40,676 nucleotides of DNA, from the NCBI GenBank assembly GCA_026988095.1, contig JALSLX010000121.1, positions 1-40,676 of the forward strand. The letters run 5' to 3'. Both the position numbers and the translations under genes were made by a program. The notes below the pieces were generated by a model that saw nothing but the letters and a program-made list of their open reading frames with translations, was not told the DNA's origin and did not search any database. The stretch comes from Thiotrichaceae bacterium. GTDB lineage: Bacteria > Pseudomonadota > Gammaproteobacteria > Thiotrichales > Thiotrichaceae. Below are positions 24,771 through 32,797 of the stretch, piece after piece. Numbering within the stretch: position 1 is the stretch's first letter; each line of letters begins with the position of its first letter.

Positions 24771-27236
24771 CTAACTAGCCTTGCGCAACTTAGTTCTCGT
24801 TTTTTTATATTTAGTTCTCACCAATTCAGATTCATCAAAGTCATCAACATGAATAATACCCATCAGGCGTTTATCAAATTCCGTCAAAGCAGTCGCTTCT
24901 TCCTTACTGATCACTTTTGCTTTTAAGCCAGCTTTTATCAACGCTTCACCGCCCACCTTTGGTAAAGTGCCGTCTTTAATCGCTACGCGTAAAGTCTGTT
25001 GCAGTGGTTGTAGCTCAAGGCTATCTAAAAAGACTTGGTTTACTTCTGCTAATGGGTTGTTCTCCCCAGCTGTCATATAAGGCCCGCTGGTTAGGCGTTG
25101 CCTTGCGCCACTGTCTTGACTGATGATTGCTACGACTTCTTTTTCTAACGAATCAAGCGGTGCTTTAAAACGTTTGCCAATAGGGAAGGCGGCAGTTTTA
25201 AGTACACCAGCAATAGCCCGGCTGGGGAAGTTCAGCATTAACTCATCAAAAGCAATTTGGAATTCATGGAAAAGATGATCCAGCGACCACTGAACAATCG
25301 GCCATTCATCTCTGGCGTAGTTATTGTCCTTATGATTTTTTAATACCATGCTGGCTAAAAATAGGTTGCTTAGTAAATCGCCTAAACGTGCTGATAAGTT
25401 CTCTTTAAATTTAAGTTTTGCGCCTAAGGTCAACATCGACACATCAGCGGTTAATGCAAACACGCTGCTCAAACGATTAATGTGTCGATAGTATGGATTG
25501 CAATGACTACTTTCAGCTGGTGAATCACCCACTGGCAAGCCTAAGCCTAGTACGAATGAGCGTGCAAAGTTGCTTACGCCAAAACCTAAATGCCCTGTTA
25601 GTGTTGCATCAAAAGCTTCTAAAGTTTCAGCGTTATCTTCGGTTGCCGCCAATTCCATTTCTTTAAGTACAAAGGGATGAGAACGAATTGCGCCTTGCCC
25701 AAATATCATCAAATTACGCGTAAGAATATTGGCACCTTCAACCGTAATCGCCACTGGGATGGATTCGTAAGTTGCAGAAACATAGTTCTTAGGGCCTTTC
25801 ATAACGCCTTTGCCACCATGAATATCCATCGAATCAGTCAAACATTGTCGTGCCATTTCAGTACAGTGATATTTTAAAATGGCGGAAGCCACGCTGGGTT
25901 TTTCACCATCAACAATAGATTGCGTGGTTTGAATGCGGGCAGAATCAATAATGTAAGATAAACCTGCAATGCGCGCTAATGGCTTTTCTACACCTTCAAA
26001 TTTGCTAAGCGTTACGCCAAATTGTTTGCGTAAGTTTGCATAGGCGCTAGCGCCAATCACGGATCTTTTTGATGCCGCTACAGCCGTTGTCGGTAGTGTA
26101 ATTGCGCGACCAACAGATAGGCAATTCACCAGCATCATCCAACCTTTGCCGGCCATGCTTTGTCCGCCAATAATAGTATCTAGTGGTACAAAAAGATCTT
26201 TGCCGTTAATAGGGCCATTTAAAAACGCATCACCAACGGGTAAATGACGACGACCAATTTCTAGGTTTGGCGTTGTACGTGGAATGAGCGCACAAGTGAT
26301 GCCGTAATCTTTCTCATCACCAATCAATCCGTCAGGGTCTTGCAGGTTAAAAGCCAAGCCAATCAAAGAAGCAATCGGCGCAAGCGTAATGTAGCGTTTT
26401 GAGAAATTAAGCTTGATACCCAAAACTTTCTCGCCTTCCCATTCGCCCATGCAAACCACGCCTGTATCAGGGATTGAAGTTGCATCTGATCCTGCTGTTG
26501 GCCCAGTTAATGCAAAGCACGGAATCTCTTTGCCTTTAGCAAGGCGTGGCAAGTAATAATCTTTTTGCTCTTCGGTGCCGTACTTTATTAATAATTCACC
26601 AGGGCCAAGCGAATTAGGTACACCAACTAAATAAGTGATGCCTCCACCCGTGTTAGTTAATCGAAGTAATACTTGAGATTGTGCAACGGCAGAGAATTCA
26701 AGCCCGCCGTATTTCTTATCAATAATCATTCCTAAGAAGCCATTATCACAAACAAACTTAATGATGTGATCAGGGATAATATTCCAATTATGGTTGATGC
26801 TCCATGCATCTGCCATTTGGCAAAGTTCTTCCACAGGGCCGTCTAAAAATGCCTGCTCTTCTTTTGTAAGCGTTGGCACAGGAGCCGATAAAAGCTTGTT
26901 CCAGTTTGGCTTGCCACTAAAAATTTCGCCATCCCACCAAACCGTTCCAGCATCAATTGCAACTTGCTCTGTTTCTGAAATAGGGGGAAGGATTTTACGG
27001 ATGACTTTGAGCGCAGGCGCAGATACAAACTTCATACGCACTTCAGGAATGGCAAAAACCAAAGTTGCCAATGTAGTGACAATCAATAGTAAGCTTAAAA
27101 GCCAATGAGCAGAGAAGATGAATGAGATTAATGTCATTCCCGCTAAGAATATACTCGCCATTTTTATTGGGCTACCGCGAAAAGCGAGCGTCATAGCGCC
27201 AACTAGCGTGAGTAAGAATAGTGTTAATGTGGTCAT
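24771..27236 (-). CDS. fadE: Acyl-CoA dehydrogenase FadE
   Basis: FAD-dependent first step of fatty-acid beta-oxidation. At 821 aa it is the long membrane-associated FadE type (E. coli about 815 aa). The N-terminus has two to three hydrophobic segments (about 1-70), followed by the dehydrogenase N domain with DNGFLGMIIDKKYGGLEFSA, the FAD-loop region CFALTGPTAGSDATSIPDTG, the central GRRHLPVGDAFLNGPING and GKGWMMLVNCLSVGRAITLP, and the C-terminal helical domain with DSMDIHGGKGVMKGPKNYV. A C-terminal extension (from about 560) is typical of this subfamily. It is divergent from a TetR-type regulator, with an operator-like palindrome over its promoter. Confidence 0.96.
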   Translation of the reverse strand: MTTLTLFLLTLVGAMTLAFRGSPIKMASIFLAGMTLISFIFSAHWLLSLLLIVTTLATLVFAIPEVRMKFVSAPALKVIRKILPPISETEQVAIDAGTVWWDGEIFSGKPNWNKLLSAPVPTLTKEEQAFLDGPVEELCQMADAWSINHNWNIIPDHIIKFVCDNGFLGMIIDKKYGGLEFSAVAQSQVLLRLTNTGGGITYLVGVPNSLGPGELLIKYGTEEQKDYYLPRLAKGKEIPCFALTGPTAGSDATSIPDTGVVCMGEWEGEKVLGIKLNFSKRYITLAPIASLIGLAFNLQDPDGLIGDEKDYGITCALIPRTTPNLEIGRRHLPVGDAFLNGPINGKDLFVPLDTIIGGQSMAGKGWMMLVNCLSVGRAITLPTTAVAASKRSVIGASAYANLRKQFGVTLSKFEGVEKPLARIAGLSYIIDSARIQTTQSIVDGEKPSVASAILKYHCTEMARQCLTDSMDIHGGKGVMKGPKNYVSATYESIPVAITVEGANILTRNLMIFGQGAIRSHPFVLKEMELAATEDNAETLEAFDATLTGHLGFGVSNFARSFVLGLGLPVGDSPAESSHCNPYYRHINRLSSVFALTADVSMLTLGAKLKFKENLSARLGDLLSNLFLASMVLKNHKDNNYARDEWPIVQWSLDHLFHEFQIAFDELMLNFPSRAIAGVLKTAAFPIGKRFKAPLDSLEKEVVAIISQDSGARQRLTSGPYMTAGENNPLAEVNQVFLDSLELQPLQQTLRVAIKDGTLPKVGGEALIKAGLKAKVISKEEATALTEFDKRLMGIIHVDDFDESELVRTKYKKTRTKLRKAS

Positions 27237-27273
27237 TGGTTCGTACCTATTTTGTTCTGAAGTGTTGTAATGA

Positions 27274-27307
27274 TTAAAAATAGAGCGAGCGTTCGCTTTT
27301 ATTTTAA
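27274..27307. promoter_or_regulatory. Palindromic operator candidate between fadE and tetR
   Basis: The 14-bp core AGCGAGCGTTCGCT (27284-27297) is an inverted repeat with one asymmetric pair per half. A/T-rich flanks extend it to 34 bp with 13 of 17 positions paired. It overlaps the -10 box of the fadE promoter and its start region. The site is typical in size and placement for a TetR-family dimer, and the divergent regulator is the natural candidate ligand-responsive repressor. Binding is inferred. Confidence 0.6.
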
Positions 27308-27329
27308 GTCAGGTGTAGAATAGAATCAA
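27301..27329 (-). promoter_or_regulatory. fadE promoter
   Basis: On the minus strand, TTGATT (complement of 27324-27329) and TAAAAT (complement of 27301-27306) are exactly 17 bp apart. Transcription would start near 27294, about 58 bp before the fadE ATG and inside the operator palindrome. A weaker opposing promoter for the regulator could be TTCGCT (27293-27298) with TAGAAT (27316-27321), also 17 bp apart and also overlapping the palindrome. Confidence 0.55.
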
Positions 27330-27355
27330 GGGAATATTTAAATGAGGTCTTATTA

Positions 27356-28117
27356 GTGTCCGTTACTGCTCGACAACACCTTCAACCAAGCAATGCGTTA
27401 TATGTTGATTTTTATAATGATTTTACCTATCAAGGCGATGCGCTTTACGGGTTAATATTTGAAAGAAATAAAGACAAGATAAAGGTAAGCAAAGAAAAGT
27501 TTGCGATTAAAAATCTAAAAAAGATATTTGATGCAACCTTTCAGCTAAGTACTCAGCTGGGTTTTCAAGCAATGTCATTGCGTGATCTTTCAAAAGCAAC
27601 AGGCTTGAGCATGGGAGGGCTGTATTCCAGTATCTCTAATAAAGAAGCGATTGCCGTTATCGTTAAAGATGTTGTGTCGGTAGTTTGCGCCGAAATAGTA
27701 GAAGAATCTCGCGAACAGCAAGACCCCAAATTAGCATTGCAAACGTTAGTTCGCGGATATTTATACGCATCAACCATACTGCAACCGTGGTTTTACTTTT
27801 TATTCTTCGAAACCAAAAGCCTGCCATCAGCAGATCAAGAAGGCTCCTTAAAAATAGAGCTCATCCAAGTAAAAGAGCTAGAAGCACTCATCGGGCAATT
27901 AACGCCAGGCTCCGATTCATGCCACAAAGCAGAATTTGTCGCAACTATGGCACTATCCCTAATCCAAGAACGCTACCTAAAGCATTGGAAATATAAAAAC
28001 CCATCAGAAAGCGTGGATAAATACGCCGATAAATGCCTACAACTGATCTACCGCGCCATTTGTTTGGATGAAGTGCAGCCTTGCACTCAGATTTATGCTT
28101 CTGATGGTGAAAACTAG
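27356..28117 (+). CDS. TetR/AcrR-family transcriptional regulator
   Basis: Predicted DNA-binding repressor, divergent from fadE. A GTG start at 27356 is chosen because GAGG stands eight bases upstream. The helix-turn-helix domain is at about residues 52-98: KKIFDATFQLSTQLGFQAMS, LRDLSKATGLSMGGLYSSIS and NKEAIAVIV. About 50 residues precede it, longer than usual. The C-terminal ligand domain (about 100-253) is all-helical and not assignable to a named subfamily. The genomic context suggests control of fadE in response to acyl-CoA, in the manner of PsrA- or FadR-type TetR regulators, but the sequence does not prove this. Confidence 0.88.
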   Translation: MSVTARQHLQPSNALYVDFYNDFTYQGDALYGLIFERNKDKIKVSKEKFAIKNLKKIFDATFQLSTQLGFQAMSLRDLSKATGLSMGGLYSSISNKEAIAVIVKDVVSVVCAEIVEESREQQDPKLALQTLVRGYLYASTILQPWFYFLFFETKSLPSADQEGSLKIELIQVKELEALIGQLTPGSDSCHKAEFVATMALSLIQERYLKHWKYKNPSESVDKYADKCLQLIYRAICLDEVQPCTQIYASDGEN

Positions 28118-28130
28118 CTAAATTATTATG

Positions 28131-28201
28131 CCATCCCCCTCTTTTTTCGATGTTTTGTACGTTATTTTTTAATACAAATCGTCGAAAATCAGGGGGGGTG
28201 G
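28131..28201. repeat. Dispersed inverted repeat, copy E
   Basis: The left arm (28131-28159, CCATCCCCCTC then TTTTTTCGATGTTTTGTA) and the right arm (28173-28201, TACAAATCGTCGAAAATC then a G7 run and TGG) are near-complementary with a 13-bp loop. The polarity is as in copy A, with the C/G-rich end outside. It lies 14 bp after the tetR stop and about 100 bp before rnpB, so it is not at a convergent junction. Confidence 0.85.
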
Positions 28202-28259
28202 ATATGATTAAAATAGTTTTTATTCTCTATTTTTATGTTTTGTTGTTAGGAAATCTTAT

Positions 28260-28300
28260 TTGTCGTTAAGTTTATTAGACCTTGTGCTAAACTCGCGCCC
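28260..28300 (+). promoter_or_regulatory. Probable rnpB promoter
   Basis: Immediately upstream of the RNA, TGTGCTAAAC (28283-28292) resembles an extended -10, followed by a GC-rich discriminator (TCGCGCCC) typical of stable-RNA promoters. TTGTCG (28260-28265) is a possible but badly spaced -35. The start would be at about 28299-28301. Confidence 0.4.
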
Positions 28301-28660
<360 letters not shown>

Positions 28661-28670
28661 CTCATTACTT

Positions 28671-28717
28671 AATCCATTGCTTCTGTTGAATCTGACATGA
28701 TTTAAAAATGGATTTTT
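28671..28717 (+). terminator. Possible terminator after rnpB
   Basis: AATCCATT (28671-28678) and AATGGATT (28707-28714) can pair, with T residues following to 28717. The loop is long (28 nt) and the stem AT-rich, so this is a weak candidate, but it is the only one found close to the end of rnpB. Confidence 0.35.
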
Positions 28718-28982
28718 GATGTAATTATGATCTGTGAAATATCAAAATTACTATTCTCGATAATTATCACGCAAAAAGTTATTCAAATTACTTTTATTAG
28801 TCTTATTGATTTACCTATAAAAGAAACAAAAACAATACATATCTAATGTTAATTGTGAAGTCTGTATTCTATCCGTTTAATTAAAAAAACGAACTACCGT
28901 TTGTCCATGCCTATTTTTCTTATGAGGCGCTAACTGCTTGTCTTTTAAAAGAGTTTCTCCCTATTTTTACCTAAAACATTCC

Positions 28983-29010
28983 TTGTCTTGTGGGTTATTA
29001 GTGTTAGTAT
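28983..29010 (+). promoter_or_regulatory. Candidate mra (dcw) promoter
   Basis: TTGTCT (28983-28988) and TAGTAT (29005-29010) are 16 bp apart, and the start would fall near 29017, about 75 bp before mraZ. This is inferred from motif match and position only. Confidence 0.4.
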
Positions 29011-29028
29011 GAGAGAATGTAGTAAAAA

Positions 29029-29046
29029 GTGGTGAAATGTGGTTTT
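29029..29046 (+). promoter_or_regulatory. Candidate MraZ-binding repeats
   Basis: GTGG at 29029-29032 and 29039-29042 are spaced exactly 10 bp apart (GTGGTGAAATGTGGTT), and a further GTGGG lies at 28990-28994. MraZ proteins bind direct GTGG/TGGG-type repeats with 10-bp spacing upstream of their own gene, so this is a plausible autoregulatory operator just downstream of the promoter candidate. Confidence 0.5.
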
Positions 29047-29091
29047 TTAATCTTTTTGCTAATTTTAAAAAACTAACTTGGCATATATTAA

Positions 29092-29547
29092 ATGTTCTTG
29101 GGTTCTTCATATTTAAATCTAGATGCTAAAGGTCGGGTAGCAATCCCGACTAAGTATCGTGATGCGATTAAGGGGGATAATGAGGGTGAGTTGGTTTTAA
29201 CGGCTGATCATGGTGGTGAATGTTTGGTGTTGTATCCTTTAAGTAAATGGATGGAAACGCAAGCGTCTATCAGAAAGCTGCCCAATATGAATAAGGGTGT
29301 AAAAAACCTGATGCGTACCGTTTTCGGTTATGCAACAGAAGTGAAGATGGATGGTCAGGGTCGTATTATGGTGTCTGAGCCATTAAGAGATTTTGGTAGG
29401 TTTGATAAGAGGGTTGTGCTGGTGGGTCAAGTCGATAAGTTTGAGCTGTGGAGTGAAGATGCTTGGCTTGGAGGTTCTGGAGATAGGGTGAGTATCGCTG
29501 AAGATAGTATTCAGAATGATGATTTACTGAAGAATTTTTCAATTTAG
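29092..29547 (+). CDS. mraZ: Transcriptional regulator MraZ
   Basis: Ring-forming DNA-binding protein that regulates the division and cell wall cluster, mostly as a repressor of it. The 151-aa protein has the two AbrB-like half-domains with the DxxxR motifs DAKGRVAIP (about 11-19) and DGQGRIMVS (about 83-91), and the canonical start MFLGSSYLNLDAKGRVAIPT. The Shine-Dalgarno sequence is poor. It is the first gene of the dcw cluster, 16 bp before rsmH. Confidence 0.97.
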   Translation: MFLGSSYLNLDAKGRVAIPTKYRDAIKGDNEGELVLTADHGGECLVLYPLSKWMETQASIRKLPNMNKGVKNLMRTVFGYATEVKMDGQGRIMVSEPLRDFGRFDKRVVLVGQVDKFELWSEDAWLGGSGDRVSIAEDSIQNDDLLKNFSI

Positions 29548-29563
29548 TGCGGGTTTATAAGTT

Positions 29564-30532
29564 ATGTCTGATAAATCCAAGCATGAGACTTTTAATCATG
29601 AGACGGTCTTGTTACACGAGGCAGTTGATGCGTTAAGTATAAAAAAAGACGGTGTCTATATAGATGCCACATTTGGTCGAGGTGGGCATTCGGCTGAAAT
29701 AATAAAGCAACTGGGTTCGAAAGGGCGATTGTTGTTAATAGATAAAGACCCGCTTGCCATCGCTTTTGCGAAGGAAAAGTATAAGGAAGATGGGCGGGTT
29801 TTTGTTTGGCAAGGATCTTTTAAGGGTTTCCCGAGTGCGTTGAAGGATGCAGGATTGGAGAAAGCTGATGGATTGTTGCTGGATTTAGGTGTGTCGTCAC
29901 CTCAGCTAGATGATGCCTCGCGGGGCTTTAGTTTTATGCGTGATGGCGATCTTGATATGCGCATGAATCCCGATGCGGACGAAAGCGCAGCACAGTGGCT
30001 TGCTAGGGCTGTTGAAGAAGATATCGCCAATGTTATTTATCAGTATGGTGATGAGCGATTCTCGCGCAGAATCGCAAAAACGATAGTGGAGAAGAGAGCA
30101 GAGTCCCCAATCAGTACAACGCTTCAGTTGGCTGAGATAATAGCCTCTTGTATCCCTATGCGAATTCAAAGAAAAGAGCAGGGGAAACACCCAGCAACTC
30201 GTAGCTTTCAAGCCATTCGAATCTTTATTAATCGTGAGCTTGATGATTTACACGAATGTTTGGATAACACAAAAGAGTATCTGGCAACCAAAGGACGGTT
30301 AGTTGTGATTAGTTTTCATTCTTTAGAGGATCGTATTGTGAAGCGCTTTCTAAAAGCAGCTTCAAGTGCACCTAAGATTCCTCGCGGATTGCCAATCATG
30401 GATGATGATCTTTTTGTGCCAATTTATAAAGTAATTAGTAAGCCTGTTAAGCCTTCTAGAAATGAAGTGGAAGTGAATGTGCGTTCACGCAGTGCAATTA
30501 TGCGAATTGGGGAGATTAATGATGTCAGATAA
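29564..30532 (+). CDS. rsmH: 16S rRNA (cytosine-1402-N4)-methyltransferase
   Basis: Methylates N4 of C1402 in 16S rRNA. It is the partner of RsmI, also in this window, which modifies the ribose of the same nucleotide. The 322-aa sequence has HETVLLHEAVDALSIKKDGV, the SAM loop YIDATFGRGGHSAEIIK, GLLLDLGVSSPQLDDASRGF, SFMRDGDLDMRMN, ATRSFQAIRIFINRELDDL and VVISFHSLEDRIVKRF. It overlaps ftsL by 11 bp. Confidence 0.98.
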   Translation: MSDKSKHETFNHETVLLHEAVDALSIKKDGVYIDATFGRGGHSAEIIKQLGSKGRLLLIDKDPLAIAFAKEKYKEDGRVFVWQGSFKGFPSALKDAGLEKADGLLLDLGVSSPQLDDASRGFSFMRDGDLDMRMNPDADESAAQWLARAVEEDIANVIYQYGDERFSRRIAKTIVEKRAESPISTTLQLAEIIASCIPMRIQRKEQGKHPATRSFQAIRIFINRELDDLHECLDNTKEYLATKGRLVVISFHSLEDRIVKRFLKAASSAPKIPRGLPIMDDDLFVPIYKVISKPVKPSRNEVEVNVRSRSAIMRIGEINDVR

Positions 30533-30938
30533 TGGTGCTCAAGAGGTTCAAGCAATTCCAGTGGTGAGAAAACTAACAACGGTTGACTCTGTCGTGAGTT
30601 GGCAGTTGCCATTATTGGTGGTTTTGTTTGTAGCAGTGATATTTGTTGCTATTAAAACGGTGGTGCATCGACATGAGTCAAGAAGCTTATTTATGCAATT
30701 GCAGGTCTTGGAAAAAGAGCGAGATAAATTATCAGCCCAGTGGAGTCGGTTAAAGTTGGAGCAGGGTACGATGCTTAATCAGGTGCGTGTTGAGCAAAAT
30801 GCCCGTTGGGATCTGGGTATGAGAATGCCAAAAACATCTGACGTGAGAATGATTAGAGAGCCAGCTAAAAGATCTTTCTTGGTTGTTGATCAGTTGGGTG
30901 TGGCGTCAGGTGTATCAAAAGTGGCTTTGGGTAAATAA
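30522..30938 (+). CDS. ftsL: Cell division protein FtsL
   Basis: Bitopic membrane protein of the FtsQLB complex that activates septal synthesis. The ATG at 30522 is preferred, with GGGGAG seven bases upstream; the adjacent ATG at 30519 is the alternative, and a longer frame starting inside rsmH is unlikely. The 138-aa product has a short cytoplasmic tail, a transmembrane helix at about 26-48 and a periplasmic coiled coil (LFMQLQVLEKERDKLSAQWS), then EQNARWDLGMRMPKTSD, typical of proteobacterial FtsL. Confidence 0.93.
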   Translation: MSDNGAQEVQAIPVVRKLTTVDSVVSWQLPLLVVLFVAVIFVAIKTVVHRHESRSLFMQLQVLEKERDKLSAQWSRLKLEQGTMLNQVRVEQNARWDLGMRMPKTSDVRMIREPAKRSFLVVDQLGVASGVSKVALGK

Positions 30939-30946
30939 AACGGAAT

Positions 30947-32797
30947 ATGAAGCGTAAAAATAATCATCATCGGTCAAAAAACAAAATGCCTCCTGTGTAC
31001 AGGGGAAGGCGTCTTGCGTTGATGTTGGTATTGCTGGCAGGTATTGCTGTACTCCTTGGTCGGGCTGCATATATTGACATCTTTCAGCAGTCATGGTTAA
31101 AGGAGCAGGCTGGAAAGCGACAGTTGCGGACTGTGACGGTTCCTCCGTATAGAGGAATGATTGTTGATAGGAATGGGGAGTCGTTGGCGATTAGTTCTCC
31201 AGTTGCTTCTGTTTCGGTTGATCCGCGTAAGTTGTTAGATGCTCAGCATTTGTTGCGAAAAGCGAGTTTAGATAAAGATGAAAACAAGGCTAGGTTAGCA
31301 AAGCTGGATCAAGAAGAGTTAACTCAGAAGATAAGGGAATTAGAAGAATTGGTGGGTTTATCACAAGGCGCATTCCAAGAAATAATTAAGGGGATGCCAA
31401 CGAAACGTTTTTATTATCTTGCGCGCCAGCTAGAGCCGGAGAAAGCGCAAAGAATTGCAGAATTGAATATACCCGCTGTTAATACAAAGCGTGAGTACAA
31501 ACGTTTTTACCCCATGGCGGAAACTACGTCTCACGTGGTGGGATTTACTAATATTGATGATGAGGGTATTGAAGGTGTTGAGCGTTCAATGAATGATCGT
31601 CTTGCGGGTCATTCGGGACGTAACCGAGTGATTCGTGATGGCCGTGGTCGATTGGTTGAAAATATTGAAGAAATTGAAATTATGGTTCCAGGCGAGACGG
31701 TGCAATTAAGTCTTGATCATCGTATTCAGTATTCTGCTTATAAGCTTTTAAAAGGAGAGGTGTTTAAATTAAAGGCAAAGTCGGGCTCGGTAGTTGTGCT
31801 AGATACAAAAACGGGTGAAGTGTTAGCAATGGCGAATATGCCAGGTTTTAATCCAAATGATCGCGCTTCACTAAAAGCTTATAACTATCGTAATAGAGCA
31901 GTAGTGGATGTTTTTGAGCCAGGTTCAACGTTAAAGCCATTAACTATTGCTGCGGCATTGGAGGCGAGAGTAATTAATTCTGATGTGTCTATAGAAACAT
32001 CAGGGAAGCTGAAGGTTGGTAGCGTTACGATTAAAGATCACAAAAACTACGGAGCCTTAACGTTATCTCGTTTATTGGCAAAGTCCAGCAATGTGGGTGC
32101 AAGTAAAGTTGCCTTATTAATGGATGCTAGTGATCATTGGAAATTTTTGAATCGAGTGGGTTTTGGTCGAAAGCCTGACGCGGGCTTCTTTAGTGAGGCT
32201 GAGGGTGAATTGGCGTATTACGACAAGTGGGGTAAGGTTGATCGTGCTTCACGTGGTTATGGCTACGGTGTGTCTGTAAGCTTGTTGCAGCTTGCTCATG
32301 CTTATACGGTATTTGCTAATAGTGGTCTTTTGTTGCCCGTGAGTATTTATAAGCAAGAAAGAAAGCCATTAGGGCAGCGAGTAATGTCGCAAGTTAATGC
32401 TGACGCAGTTCTAAAAATGATGCAGGCAGTAGTTCAGGCTGATGCAACAGGAGAGAATGCGGCTGTTGATGGTTATCATGTAGCAGGTAAAACGGGCACA
32501 GCAAACAAACTAATCAAGCGTCGCTATAGTAAGAATCATTTGGTAGTAAGTTTTATAGGAATGGCGCCTGCTACAAATCCTCGTTTGGTGGTTGCAGTGA
32601 TGATTGATGATCCTAAAGTTAAGAAAGCAAGCGGGGGTCGTTTGGCAGCGCCATTATTTTCTAAAATAATGGCGAATGCACTACGAGTAATGGATATTGC
32701 GCCTGATAATCTTCCAGAGTTAGAGCTTCAGATAAAGGAAGCAATAAAGCCGGCTATGGCATCGCGTTTGGCAGTGGTTAGTGAGGGTGTTGAGTGA
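30947..32797 (+). CDS. ftsI: Septal transpeptidase FtsI (PBP3)
   Basis: Class B PBP that cross-links septal peptidoglycan with FtsW. The 616-aa protein has a transmembrane anchor at about 22-42 and the dimerisation/pedestal domain with RGMIVDRNGESLAISSPVAS. The transpeptidase has GSTLK (S327, K330), SSN (380-382) and KTG (515-517). It is slightly longer than E. coli FtsI (588 aa), with a charged helical stretch at about 103-137 (KDENKARLAKLDQEELTQKI). It ends overlapping the murE ATG by one base (TGATG). Confidence 0.98.
   Translation: MKRKNNHHRSKNKMPPVYRGRRLALMLVLLAGIAVLLGRAAYIDIFQQSWLKEQAGKRQLRTVTVPPYRGMIVDRNGESLAISSPVASVSVDPRKLLDAQHLLRKASLDKDENKARLAKLDQEELTQKIRELEELVGLSQGAFQEIIKGMPTKRFYYLARQLEPEKAQRIAELNIPAVNTKREYKRFYPMAETTSHVVGFTNIDDEGIEGVERSMNDRLAGHSGRNRVIRDGRGRLVENIEEIEIMVPGETVQLSLDHRIQYSAYKLLKGEVFKLKAKSGSVVVLDTKTGEVLAMANMPGFNPNDRASLKAYNYRNRAVVDVFEPGSTLKPLTIAAALEARVINSDVSIETSGKLKVGSVTIKDHKNYGALTLSRLLAKSSNVGASKVALLMDASDHWKFLNRVGFGRKPDAGFFSEAEGELAYYDKWGKVDRASRGYGYGVSVSLLQLAHAYTVFANSGLLLPVSIYKQERKPLGQRVMSQVNADAVLKMMQAVVQADATGENAAVDGYHVAGKTGTANKLIKRRYSKNHLVVSFIGMAPATNPRLVVAVMIDDPKVKKASGGRLAAPLFSKIMANALRVMDIAPDNLPELELQIKEAIKPAMASRLAVVSEGVE

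Larger units (their letters stand above)
28718..29091. other. Gene-free region upstream of the dcw cluster
   Basis: 374 bp of AT-rich DNA without a supported gene. It holds a promoter candidate and MraZ-type repeats near its right end (listed separately). A 39-codon frame starting with the ATG at 28727 has no ribosome-binding site and an unremarkable composition, and was not accepted. No tRNA or repeat-family copy is seen. Confidence 0.6.

Noticed and set aside
26794-27108. Plus-strand frame of 104 codons inside fadE
   Set aside because: Antisense shadow of the conserved FadE coding sequence.
28727-28846. Short 39-codon frame (MICEISKLLFSIIITQKVIQ) between rnpB and mraZ
   Set aside because: It has no Shine-Dalgarno, lies in AT-rich DNA and has no recognisable family; expected by chance.
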